A DNA stretch of 64,000 nt, taken from contig NZ_CAOJCN010000004.1 in NCBI RefSeq assembly GCF_948329515.1, forward strand, positions 1-64,000. Direction: 5' to 3'. The position numbers and the translations under genes were made by a program. The DNA comes from Cohnella rhizoplanae. GTDB taxonomy: Bacteria > Bacillota > Bacilli > Paenibacillales > Paenibacillaceae. The notes beneath the pieces were generated by a model. That model searched no databases. It had not been told where the DNA came from and saw only the letters and a program-made list of their open reading frames with translations. Shown in pieces: positions 25,435 through 34,036 of the stretch. Positions within the stretch are counted from its first letter, which is position 1; each line of letters starts with the position of its first letter.

Positions 25435-27645
25435 ATGTCCGATTCTAAGCTTCCTTTGTCTTCTTCGTCTGAAGAAAGGCTGCCCCTGCATGTCTACCTC
25501 GAGCGGATGACCCTGGACGAGAAGATCGCCCAACTGATCCAGCTGGCCGTCCCCTTCTTCGAGGGCGCGTCGGATGCCGGCCAGATCACGGGCCCGATGG
25601 CCTCGCTCGGCATCGGAGAGGATACCGTGCATAACGCCGGGTCCGTGCTCGGCATGGCCGGCGCGCAGGAGACGATCAACGTCCAGCGCCGGCATCTGGC
25701 GCACAACCGCCTGGGCATCCCGCTGCTCATGATGGCCGACATCGTGCACGGCTTCAAGACGATCTTCCCCGTACCGCTCGCGATCGGCTGCTCGTGGGAC
25801 CTCGCGCTCGCGGAGCGCAGCGCGGAGATCGCCGCCAAGGAAGCGTCCGTGTCCGGCGTCCACGTCACGTACGCTCCGATGGCCGACCTCGTACGCGACC
25901 CCCGCTGGGGCCGGGTGATGGAGTCGACGGGCGAGGACCCGTACTTGAACGCGCTGTTCGCGAGAGCGTTCGTCCGCGGCTTCCAAGGCGACGACCTGTC
26001 GGGCGACCTCGATCGGGTCGCGGCCTGCGTCAAGCACTTCGCCGCCTACGGCGCCGCCGAAGCGGGACGCGACTACAACACCGTCGACCTGTCGGCGCGG
26101 CAGCTGCGGGAGTTCTACCTGCCGGCGTACAAGGCCGCGCTCGACGAGGGCTGCGAGATGGTGATGACGTCGTTCAACACGGTCGACGGCGTCCCGGCCA
26201 CCGGCAACGCGCCGCTCATGCGGCAGCTGCTGCGGGAGGAGTGGGGCTTCGACGGCGTGCTCATCTCCGACTGGGGCGCGGTCAAGGAGCTGATCGCCCA
26301 CGGCATCGCCGAGGACGAGCGGGAGGCTGCGTTGAAGGCGATGAAGGCCGGCGTCGACATCGAGATGATGACGTCGTGCTACGCTAAGCATATGTCCGAG
26401 CTCGTGGCGTCCGGCGAAGTGGACGAGGCGCTGATCGACGAGGCCGTCCTGCGTATCCTGCAGCTGAAGGACAAGCTCGGCTTGTTCGACAATCCCTACC
26501 GCGCCGCCGATCCGGAGCGAGAGAAAGAAATCGTGTTCTGCGACGAGCACCGCGCAGCCGCGCTGGAACTGGCGCGCAAGTCGTGCGTGCTGCTGAAAAA
26601 CGACGGCGTCCTGCCGCTCTCGCCTGCGCGGCGGGTGGCCGTCATCGGCCCGTTCGCCCGCAGCGGCGACCTGCTCGGGCCGTGGTCGTGGACCGGGTCG
26701 CAAGACGCGGTCGTCCGAGTGGCCGAAGCGATCCGCGGCAAAGCGGCGACGCCCGGCGCCGTGACCGCAGCCGACGGCTGCGGCATCGAGGCCGACTCGA
26801 CCAAGGCCCAGCTGCTCGAAGTCGAGGCTGCTGCGCAGGGCGCCGACGTCATCGTGCTCGCGCTCGGCGAGCACTCCGACATGAGCGGCGAAGCCGGCTG
26901 CCGGGCGGACATCCGGCTGCCCGAGGCGCAGCTCGCGCTGGTCCGCCGCGTCAAGGCGCTCGGCAAGCCGGTCGTCGCCGTGCTGTTCAACGGGCGGCCG
27001 CTCGACCTGCACGGCGTGATCGACGAGGCCGACGCCGTGCTCGAGGCGTGGTTCCCCGGCTCGGAAGGCGGCGTGGCGGTGGCCGATCTGCTGTATGGCG
27101 ACGCCAATCCGTCGGGCCGCCTCACGTTGTCGTTCCCGCATAGCGTCGGCCAGGTGCCGGTGTACTACAACGCCTTCAACACCGGACGGCCGCAAGGCGC
27201 GCCGGACGCGCAGGTCCGCTACGTGTCCCAGTACCTGGACATTCCGAACGAGCCGCTGCTGCCATTCGGTTACGGCCTGAGCTACGCCGCGTTCGAATAC
27301 GGCGAAGCCGCGTTGTCCGCGGATACGGTGACGCCGGATGCGCCGATCACGGTCACCGTGCGCGTGACCAACGCCGGTCCGGTCGCCGGGGTCGAGACCG
27401 TGCAGCTCTACGTACGCGACATCGCGGGCGAGGTGGTCCGGCCGGTCAAGGAGCTCAAGGCGTACCGCCAAGTCGAGCTGCAGCCGGGCGAGAGCGCCGA
27501 GGTCTCATTTGAACTGAGCGAGAGCCGGCTCCGGTACTACCACGCGGACCTGACGCACGCGAGCGACGCCGGCGCATTCCTCGCGATGGTCGGTCCGAAC
27601 AGCCGGGACATCGTCGCCACGCTGCCGTTCAAGCTCGTCAAGTAA
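25435..27645 (+). CDS. GH3 beta-glucosidase/xylosidase, BglX-like
   Basis: 736 residues in the common GH3 order. Catalytic barrel with ADIVHGFKTIFP, DPRWGRVMESTGEDP and KHFAAYGAAEAGRDYN, nucleophile Asp279 in VLISDWGAV. Then the C-terminal sandwich (VAVIGPFARSGD; LALGEHSDMSGEAGC) and a terminal fibronectin-III-like domain (GVETVQLYVRD). No signal peptide, so it acts inside the cell on imported oligosaccharides. Driven by a strong promoter whose start site is covered by the LacI operator; an efficient terminator follows. Exact glycosidic preference cannot be read from sequence. Confidence 0.94.
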   Translation: MSDSKLPLSSSSEERLPLHVYLERMTLDEKIAQLIQLAVPFFEGASDAGQITGPMASLGIGEDTVHNAGSVLGMAGAQETINVQRRHLAHNRLGIPLLMMADIVHGFKTIFPVPLAIGCSWDLALAERSAEIAAKEASVSGVHVTYAPMADLVRDPRWGRVMESTGEDPYLNALFARAFVRGFQGDDLSGDLDRVAACVKHFAAYGAAEAGRDYNTVDLSARQLREFYLPAYKAALDEGCEMVMTSFNTVDGVPATGNAPLMRQLLREEWGFDGVLISDWGAVKELIAHGIAEDEREAALKAMKAGVDIEMMTSCYAKHMSELVASGEVDEALIDEAVLRILQLKDKLGLFDNPYRAADPEREKEIVFCDEHRAAALELARKSCVLLKNDGVLPLSPARRVAVIGPFARSGDLLGPWSWTGSQDAVVRVAEAIRGKAATPGAVTAADGCGIEADSTKAQLLEVEAAAQGADVIVLALGEHSDMSGEAGCRADIRLPEAQLALVRRVKALGKPVVAVLFNGRPLDLHGVIDEADAVLEAWFPGSEGGVAVADLLYGDANPSGRLTLSFPHSVGQVPVYYNAFNTGRPQGAPDAQVRYVSQYLDIPNEPLLPFGYGLSYAAFEYGEAALSADTVTPDAPITVTVRVTNAGPVAGVETVQLYVRDIAGEVVRPVKELKAYRQVELQPGESAEVSFELSESRLRYYHADLTHASDAGAFLAMVGPNSRDIVATLPFKLVK

Positions 27646-27650
27646 ATAAA

Positions 27651-27685
27651 GGAAAGCCCTCGGAGCGCGCTCCCGAGGGCTTTCC
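27651..27685 (+). terminator. Rho-independent terminator
   Basis: GGAAAGCCCTCGG pairs perfectly with CCGAGGGCTTTCC (13 bp), followed by TTTAA. Directly after the GH3 stop codon. Confidence 0.9.
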
Positions 27686-27876
27686 TTTAAGCGGTTTATA
27701 GGCTAGTCTTGAGCTTCGGCCCCGAAGCCGTCGGGCTGACGGCGCGATGCCGCAATACTAACTCCGCTCTTCCGTATGATGCGGCGCGCAGAAAAGTTAC
27801 TCAAAATCGATGGATAACGAGAATACGACGCGGGACGAGCGTGCGTGGGACGAGAGTGCGCGGGGCACCGCGGCTT

Positions 27877-28430
27877 ATAGCGGATCTTTTTTCCGCTATC
27901 GGCCGCCACCGCGGGGCACCACAGCTTATAGCGGAACTTTTTTCCGCTATCGGCCGCCATCGCGGGGCGCCACGCCACATAGCGGATCTTTTTTCCGCTA
28001 TTGGCCGCTACCGCGGTGCGCCACGCCACATAGCGGATCTTTTTTCCGCTATCGGCCGCCATCGCGGGGCGCCACGCCCATAGCGGATCTTTTTTCCGCT
28101 ATCGGCCGCCATCGCGGGGCGCCACGTCCATAGCGGATCTTTTTTCCGCTATCGGCCGCCACCGCGGGGCGCCACGCCACATAGCGGGTCTTTTTTCCGC
28201 TATCGGCTGCCATTGCGGGGCGCCACGCCACATAGCGGAACTTTTTTCCGCTATCGGCCGCCACCGCGGGGCGCCACGCCACATAGCGGATCTTTTTTCC
28301 GCTATCGGCCGCCATCGCGGGGCGCCACGCCACATAGCGGACCTTTTTTCCGCTATCGGCCGCCACCGCGTGGCACCGCGGCTGATAGCGGATCTTTTTT
28401 CCGCTATCGGCCGCTACCGCGAAGACCATC
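27877..28430. repeat. Tandem array of 11 hairpin units, 50-51 bp period
   Basis: Eleven copies of ATAGCGGA-tctttt-TCCGCTAT start at 27877, 27928, 27979, 28030, 28080, 28130, 28181, 28232, 28283, 28334 and 28385. Spacing is 51 bp except two 50-bp steps. Stems are conserved while the T-rich loop varies (GATC, GAAC, GACC, GGTC before the T-run). Between hairpins is a GC-rich spacer, CGGCCGCCATCGCGGGGCGC. The two 50-bp steps shift any reading frame, arguing against coding. It lies between convergent genes, after the GH3 terminator. Confidence 0.93.
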
Positions 28431-28503
28431 GCCTGCCTGCGCAGCATAACTAAGCGCGCCCGGCTTAACCAGGCGCGCCTCTCTCAGCCGCTCTCTCAGC
28501 CGG

Positions 28504-29376
28504 CTACTCCTTCACGGCTCCGATCACGATGCCCTTGACGAAGAAGCGCTGCAGGAACGGGTACACGATCAGGATCGGCAGCGCGCCGATGAAGATCTGG
28601 GAAGCCCGCAGCGTGCGCTGGGACAGCCCTTCGATCGCGGCGGGATCGAACTTGGTCATGTCCGCCTGCACGATGATGGTCTGCATGAAGCTCGCGAGCG
28701 GCAGCTTGGCCGCGTCCTTCATATAGATGAGCCCGTCGAAGTAGGCGTTCCAGTGGCCGACCATCGTGAAGAGGGACACCGTCGCCAGCGACGGCAGGGA
28801 GATCGGCAGGTAGACGGACCAGAACGTCCGCACGTGGCCGGCGCCGTCGATGAACGCGGCCTCCTCGAGCTCCTTGGGCACCGAGCGGAAGAAGTTCAGG
28901 AGCAGGATGATGTTGTAGACGGCGACCAAGCCCGGCAGGATGAGCGCGAACAGGTTGTTGATCAGGTGCAGCTTCAGAATCAGAATATAGCTGGGAATGA
29001 GCCCGCCGGGGAACAGCATCGTGACGACGAAAAACCAGAGATACACGTTGCGCGCGCGGAACACCCGGGTGTCCTTGGACAGCGCGTAAGCGGCGATCGC
29101 GTTCACGAGCATGCCGAGCGCCGTGCCGAGCACCGTCCGCTCGATGGAGATCCAGAGCGACTTGAGGAAGTGGGCGTTGCGGAACGTCTTCTCGTACGCT
29201 TCGAACGTCAGCCCCTTGGGCCACAAGGTGACCAGCCCCGCGTTGGCCGCGGCGCTGGAGCTCAGGGATACCATCAGCAGGTGGAACATCGGCAGCAGGC
29301 AGAGAATCGAGATTACGGTGAGCACCGTATTGTTGAACACGCTGAACACGCGGTAAGATAGCGTTTTATGATACAC
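28504..29376 (-). CDS. CUT1 ABC sugar transporter permease, LplC/YtcP-like
   Basis: 290 residues, six membrane helices. EAA-loop motif EEAAFIDGAGHVRTFWSVYL for contact with the ATPase, and the family ending VKGIVIGAVKE. Pairs with the LplB-like permease upstream (16-bp gap). No ATPase gene is present here; such systems usually borrow a shared MsmX-type ATPase. The matching solute-binding protein is probably the one at 34037. Confidence 0.93.
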   Translation of the reverse strand: MYHKTLSYRVFSVFNNTVLTVISILCLLPMFHLLMVSLSSSAAANAGLVTLWPKGLTFEAYEKTFRNAHFLKSLWISIERTVLGTALGMLVNAIAAYALSKDTRVFRARNVYLWFFVVTMLFPGGLIPSYILILKLHLINNLFALILPGLVAVYNIILLLNFFRSVPKELEEAAFIDGAGHVRTFWSVYLPISLPSLATVSLFTMVGHWNAYFDGLIYMKDAAKLPLASFMQTIIVQADMTKFDPAAIEGLSQRTLRASQIFIGALPILIVYPFLQRFFVKGIVIGAVKE

Positions 29377-29392
29377 GAGGCTTCGCCCCTTT

Positions 29393-30337
29393 CTAGAAAA
29401 TCCGGTATCCTGCGTATTTGTAGGCGAGCCGGTACGAGAAGACGATCAAGACGAGGCTGATCGCCGACTTGAAGAAGCCGACGGCCGTCGCGAAGCTGAA
29501 TTGACCGCCGAGAAGGCCTTCGCGGTAGACGAACGTGTCGATAATATCGCCCTGCTGGTAGATCATCGGGCTGTACAGGTTGAATACCTGGTCGAAGTTG
29601 GCGTTCAGCACGTTGCCCATCGCCAGCGTCGCGACGACGATGAGGATCGGCAGCAGCGAAGGCACCGTGATGCTGAGCGTCTGCCTCCAGCGGGAAGCGC
29701 CGTCGACCTCGGCCGCCTCGTACAGCGCCGGATTGATGCCGGACAGCGCCGCGAGGAAGATGATCGTGTTGAAGCCGAACTCTTTCCACACGTCGCTCAC
29801 GATAATCGTAATGCGGAACCAGGTGCCGTCGCCGAGGAAGAAGATCGGCTTGATGCCGAAAGCGCTCGTCAGCAGCTGGTTGACGATGCCGGTCTGGCCG
29901 AGCAGGTCGATCAAGATGCCGGACAGCGTGACCCACGACAGAAAGTGGGGCAAGTAGACGAACGTCTGTATCGAACGCTTGAGCCCCATCTTGCGCACCT
30001 CGTTAAGCAGCAGCGCGAACAGAAACGGCACGATCAGGTTCAAGACGACCTTCGAGCAGGCGAACAGCAGCGTGTTGCCGATGATCTTGACGAAGTAATC
30101 GTTGGTGAACATATAGTGGAAATGCTTGAACCCGACCCACGGCGAGTGGGCGAACCCGAGCCTGGCCTTGTAGTCCTGGAATGCCATGACGTTCCCCAAC
30201 ATCGGGACGTAGGAAAAAACAAGCACGAGCAGGGTGGCCGGCAGCACCATGAGGTGAAGCGTCCACGGCTGCTTGTAACCGCCGCTTTTCTTGTCCTTCC
30301 GCGGGCGCGCAGCGGACTTGGATGTATTTGCTTCCAT
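29393..30337 (-). CDS. CUT1 ABC sugar transporter permease, LplB-like
   Basis: 314 residues. A basic N-terminal tail of about 25 residues precedes six membrane helices. SYVPMLGNVMAFQDYKARLG is the usual LplB-type first periplasmic region, and the EAA loop reads YEAAEVDGASRWRQTLSITV. Operon with the LplC-like gene; transcribed away from the kinase/regulator pair. Confidence 0.93.
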   Translation of the reverse strand: MEANTSKSAARPRKDKKSGGYKQPWTLHLMVLPATLLVLVFSYVPMLGNVMAFQDYKARLGFAHSPWVGFKHFHYMFTNDYFVKIIGNTLLFACSKVVLNLIVPFLFALLLNEVRKMGLKRSIQTFVYLPHFLSWVTLSGILIDLLGQTGIVNQLLTSAFGIKPIFFLGDGTWFRITIIVSDVWKEFGFNTIIFLAALSGINPALYEAAEVDGASRWRQTLSITVPSLLPILIVVATLAMGNVLNANFDQVFNLYSPMIYQQGDIIDTFVYREGLLGGQFSFATAVGFFKSAISLVLIVFSYRLAYKYAGYRIF

Positions 30338-30485
30338 AGCTCTCCCCCGTTTGCATATCGGATCTTGGGCACAGAGCGAGCCCTTGTCTTGCTATGGTAA
30401 CAACGGGGAAGGCCATGCAACTATAAGACATTGTTAGGATCGATAGGGTTTTGTTACGCTTTTGAATTCCGGGGGGAACGCACGC
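30338..30485. promoter_or_regulatory. Divergent promoter region of permeases and kinase
   Basis: 148 bp separating divergently transcribed permease and two-component operons. It is the natural place for the AraC-type regulator to act. No repeat pair stands out by eye. Confidence 0.35.
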
Positions 30486-32270
30486 ATGCGCTGGAAAAGA
30501 AACCTCGTGCCGTCGACGAAGGGCGGCCCGCTGAAAGCGAGCATGTTCGCTAAATATACGGGGCTGATCGTCGTCCTGTTCATTCCGATCGGCATTCTGT
30601 TCGCATACGCCAACCAAGTAGCGAACGACGTCATCGGCAAGGAAATGCGGGCCTCGAACATGAAGCAGCTGTCCTTCCTATCCGGTCAGATCGACTCGCG
30701 GATCAACCAGACGATGGACTTCGTATTCACGTTTTCCAGAGATCCGAACGTGCAGAAGTTCAACGGGCTGGGCGTCTGGGACGACCAGTACGACCGGATG
30801 CAGACGCGGTACATGCTGCAGGAGAAAATGGAGCTGCAGTCCGGCATCGTCAATATCTGGCCGGTCGAGTTCACCGTCTACTCGCAAGTCCACCGGGAGG
30901 CCATCTCCAACTCCAGCCTGGACGTCCCGTACGACGAGAACTACCTGCGGAGCAATATGTCGGGCAAATGGATTTACGACGACGAGGCGGTCCCCCTTGC
31001 CGACGAGGAGCCCCGGACGTTCCGCTGGCTCTACACCGATTCGTTCGGGCAGCGGAACAAGCTCACGGGCAGCAGCCTGGTCGTGCAGGCGAGCTTCGGC
31101 CGGCAGAACGTCCAGAACATGCTGGACGATTACAAGGCGGGGGGGCAGGGCGATCCGCTGTTCTATTACGAAGGCGAGGCGCCGATCCCGAACCGGACGG
31201 CATCGCCCGAGCTCGTGCGGGAGCTGACCGCGTACCTGGACGGCCAGACGCTTGCGGATACGATGCAGCGCACGATCAGCCTGGATGGCGACCGCTATCT
31301 GGTCAGCCTCGTCCGGTCGCCGCTGCTGAACGGCTATCTCGCCGACATCGTGCCTCTCGACCGGATTCTCGGACCGATCTCGTCGAGCCGGAACCTCTTT
31401 TACCTGTCGATGCTGCTGCTGTTCCTGTTCGGCACGTTCATCTCCGTCCTGCTCTACCGGGACGTGCAGCGTCCGATCCTGCGGCTCATCGGGGGGCTCA
31501 AGCAGGTGCAGCGGGGCGACTTCTCCGCCCGGATCGACGCCAAGGCGAACAGCGAGTTCACCTTCCTGTTCTATCGGTTCAACGATATGTCGGGGCAGAT
31601 CGAGCGCCTGATCGAGGATGTGCTCAGCGAGCGGATGCGGGCGCAGGAGGCGACGATGAAGCAGCTGCAGGCCCAGATCAATCCCCATTTCCTGTACAAC
31701 TGCCTCGGCTACATGATCAACATGGCGCAGATGAAGGAGAACGACGCCGTCGTCGCGATGGGCTATAACCTCAGCGCCTACTACCGGTACATCACGCGGA
31801 TGGAAAAGGAAACGGCGAGCCTGGCCGAGGAAATGAAGCTGATCGCCAACTATCTGGACATCCAGAAGCTGCGCAACGGCCGCATCCACTACACGATCGA
31901 CATCCCCGAGGAGATGCTGTCGCAGCAGGTGCCCCGGTTGATGCTCCAGCCCCTCGTCGAGAACGCCGTTATCCACGGCGTCGGCAAGTCGTACGCCTCC
32001 GGCGAGATTCGCATCCGCGGGGAGATCGCTGACGGCCTCTGCCGGATCTTTGTCGACGACGACGGTCCGGGGATGGACCCCGAACGCCAGGCCGCGCTGG
32101 GCCAGCGGATGACGGGCCCGCTCCAGGACGACATGGGCTGCGGCCTGTGGAACACGAACCAGCGCATGCTTCACCGCTTCGGCAAGCGATCCGGCCTCTT
32201 CTTCACGAGATCCGACCTCGGAGGCTTCCGCTCGGAGATCGTATGGGAGATGCCGAGGCACGAGCCATGA
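30486..32270 (+). CDS. YesM-type sensor histidine kinase
   Basis: 594 residues. First membrane helix near residue 20, an extracellular Cache-like region of about 250 residues, a second helix near 300, HAMP, then the His_kinase motif LQAQINPHFLYNCLGYMIN with phospho-His, and an HATPase with NAVIHG and DDDGPGMD. ATG at 30486 lies nine bases after a GGGGGG ribosome-binding site. Partner of the AraC-type regulator 35 bp downstream; together they sense extracellular sugar and control the importer. Confidence 0.93.
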   Translation: MRWKRNLVPSTKGGPLKASMFAKYTGLIVVLFIPIGILFAYANQVANDVIGKEMRASNMKQLSFLSGQIDSRINQTMDFVFTFSRDPNVQKFNGLGVWDDQYDRMQTRYMLQEKMELQSGIVNIWPVEFTVYSQVHREAISNSSLDVPYDENYLRSNMSGKWIYDDEAVPLADEEPRTFRWLYTDSFGQRNKLTGSSLVVQASFGRQNVQNMLDDYKAGGQGDPLFYYEGEAPIPNRTASPELVRELTAYLDGQTLADTMQRTISLDGDRYLVSLVRSPLLNGYLADIVPLDRILGPISSSRNLFYLSMLLLFLFGTFISVLLYRDVQRPILRLIGGLKQVQRGDFSARIDAKANSEFTFLFYRFNDMSGQIERLIEDVLSERMRAQEATMKQLQAQINPHFLYNCLGYMINMAQMKENDAVVAMGYNLSAYYRYITRMEKETASLAEEMKLIANYLDIQKLRNGRIHYTIDIPEEMLSQQVPRLMLQPLVENAVIHGVGKSYASGEIRIRGEIADGLCRIFVDDDGPGMDPERQAALGQRMTGPLQDDMGCGLWNTNQRMLHRFGKRSGLFFTRSDLGGFRSEIVWEMPRHEP

Positions 32271-32305
32271 TCCTTACATTCGACACGACAAGGAGCGCCT
32301 AATCC

Positions 32306-33913
32306 ATGCAGATGATCATCGTAGACGACGAAGCCCACTGGGTCGACAACCTGTCCATGCACAAGCCCTGGCATACGCTGGGCATCGAGCGCGTCCACAA
32401 AGCTTACTCTGCGCGCGAGGCGCTGCAGATCATCGATACGCATCCGATCGACATCGTCATCTCGGACATCATCATGCCGGAGATGACGGGCGTCGAGCTT
32501 ATCGAGAAGATCCGGGAGTACGACAAGCGGATCAAGTGCATCATCCTGTCGGGCCACGCAGACTTCGACTACGCGCAGCAGGCCGTCCGCAACCATGCGA
32601 TCGACTACCTGCTCAAGCCGCCGACCGACGAAGACCTGTTCGGCGCGGTCCGCGCGGCGATCGGGCAGCTGCAGGCGGAGTGGGAACGCATCAGCTCTCT
32701 GGAGCGGACCCAGTTCGCCCTGCGCGAGAATCTGCCGCTCCTGCGCGGGCAGCTGCTGCTCGGCGCGATCCGGGGCGAGCGGATGTCGGCCGAGGCGTGG
32801 ACGCGCAAGCTGGACACCTACGGCCTGCCGTTCCGCGACGGAGACTGCGCGCTCGCGCTCGTCCGGCTGGAGGACGAGTTCGGCGATTCCCGCAACGACG
32901 GCCAGCATCTGGTGGAGTATGCGGTTACCAACATCGCGGAGGAGATCTTCCGCGAGTCCATGGAGGTCTGGAGCGTCAAGGAGGAGCACGGCTATCTGGC
33001 GTTCCTGCTGCAGTCGAAGCGCGGCGAGACCGTGGACCGGCCCGACCTGCTGCTCGAGAATCTGGCCATGCAGGTGCAGGCGAAGGTCAAGCAGTATCTC
33101 AAGGGCTCGCTGTCCGTCGTCATCACGGAGCCGTTCCGGTTCCCCGAGCGGCTGCCCGAGCAGTACCGCACAGCCGCCTCCTGCTTCCGCAGGATCGTCG
33201 GGGACGAGCGGGAGTTCGTTATGAAGGTGGACCCGACGGAGCAGGCGTCCGCGCTCGGCGCGCTCGAAGTGCTGCACCGGCCGCCCGTCCTCCTCCATCT
33301 GCTCGAGGCCGGGCGCTGGGAAGCCGCGGAGGAGAAGCTGGCCGCGGTGTTCGAAGAGCTGGAGGACAAAGGCTCCGAATCCTGGGAGCACTGCTTGGAG
33401 GTCGGCTTCGCGATCTCCTCGGCCTTCATGCACCTGGCGCATCGCGGCGGCCTGACGCTGGCCGGCTTGCTCGGCCCGGAGATCGAGCTGCTGCAGCACG
33501 GGGAGGCGTTCGCCTCGATCGGCAAGCTGCGCAAGTGGTCGCTCGGCGCGCTGGCCAAGCTGCGCGCGGGCACGGTGGACGACGCGCACGACGCTCGCTC
33601 CCAGTACGTACAGAAGATCCGGAAGTACGTAGACGCCCATCTGCATCTCGACGTCTCGCTGCGCGCGCTCGCCGACCACGTTAATTTGCATCCGACTCAC
33701 CTGTCCAAGATCTACAAGCTGGAGACCGGCGAGGGCATCAGCGACTACGTCGCCGCCCTGCGCATGAACCGCGCCTGCCATCTGCTCAAGTCTACGGACA
33801 AGAAGATTTACGAGATCAGCAACGAGATCGGCTATCTGGACCCGGCCTACTTCATCAAAGTGTTCAAGCGGCAGTTCGACGTGACGCCGCAGGAGTATCG
33901 GGAGCGTCATTGA
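32306..33913 (+). CDS. AraC-type response regulator, YesN-like
   Basis: 535 residues. Receiver with MIIVDDEAHWVD, phospho-Asp in IVISDIIMPEMTG and Lys in DYLLKPPTDED. A middle region of about 270 residues has no recognised domain. The C-terminal AraC HTH pair reads RALADHVNLHPTHLSKIYK and EISNEIGYLDPAYFIKVFK. The LacI-type operator overlaps its stop codon. Confidence 0.94.
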   Translation: MQMIIVDDEAHWVDNLSMHKPWHTLGIERVHKAYSAREALQIIDTHPIDIVISDIIMPEMTGVELIEKIREYDKRIKCIILSGHADFDYAQQAVRNHAIDYLLKPPTDEDLFGAVRAAIGQLQAEWERISSLERTQFALRENLPLLRGQLLLGAIRGERMSAEAWTRKLDTYGLPFRDGDCALALVRLEDEFGDSRNDGQHLVEYAVTNIAEEIFRESMEVWSVKEEHGYLAFLLQSKRGETVDRPDLLLENLAMQVQAKVKQYLKGSLSVVITEPFRFPERLPEQYRTAASCFRRIVGDEREFVMKVDPTEQASALGALEVLHRPPVLLHLLEAGRWEAAEEKLAAVFEELEDKGSESWEHCLEVGFAISSAFMHLAHRGGLTLAGLLGPEIELLQHGEAFASIGKLRKWSLGALAKLRAGTVDDAHDARSQYVQKIRKYVDAHLHLDVSLRALADHVNLHPTHLSKIYKLETGEGISDYVAALRMNRACHLLKSTDKKIYEISNEIGYLDPAYFIKVFKRQFDVTPQEYRERH

Positions 33914-33922
33914 AACGTTTCG
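33911..33922 (+). promoter_or_regulatory. LacI-type operator before the solute-binding protein
   Basis: GAAACGTTTC at 33912-33921 within TGAAACGTTTCG, overlapping the TGA of the AraC-type regulator gene and 115 bp before the solute-binding-protein start. A TTGGTA-N17-CATCAT pair near 33985 is a weak promoter candidate. Confidence 0.75.
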
Positions 33923-34036
33923 CCTCAACGGCCTAACAGAGTCCTACGAAAACTAACATCCCCCTATGGAAGCCCTCCCCGGACGGTTGGTACAGTTAAC
34001 ACATGCAGTCATCATGCGACAGTGGGGGATTCAAAT

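Noticed and set aside
25369..27471. 700-codon open frame on the minus strand
   Set aside because: Antisense to the BglX-like gene, with no recognisable domain. Same G+C artefact.
89..28430. CRISPR array interpretation of the 51-bp arrays
   Set aside because: Whole units are conserved with no unique spacers of uniform length, hairpins sit inside the unit, and no cas genes are present.
27709..28447. Open frames through the 11-copy array on both strands
   Set aside because: They arise because the unit lacks stops. The two 50-bp steps shift frame, so no frame is preserved across the array.
32171..33928. 585-codon minus-strand frame
   Set aside because: Antisense to the AraC-type regulator, no domain or start signal.
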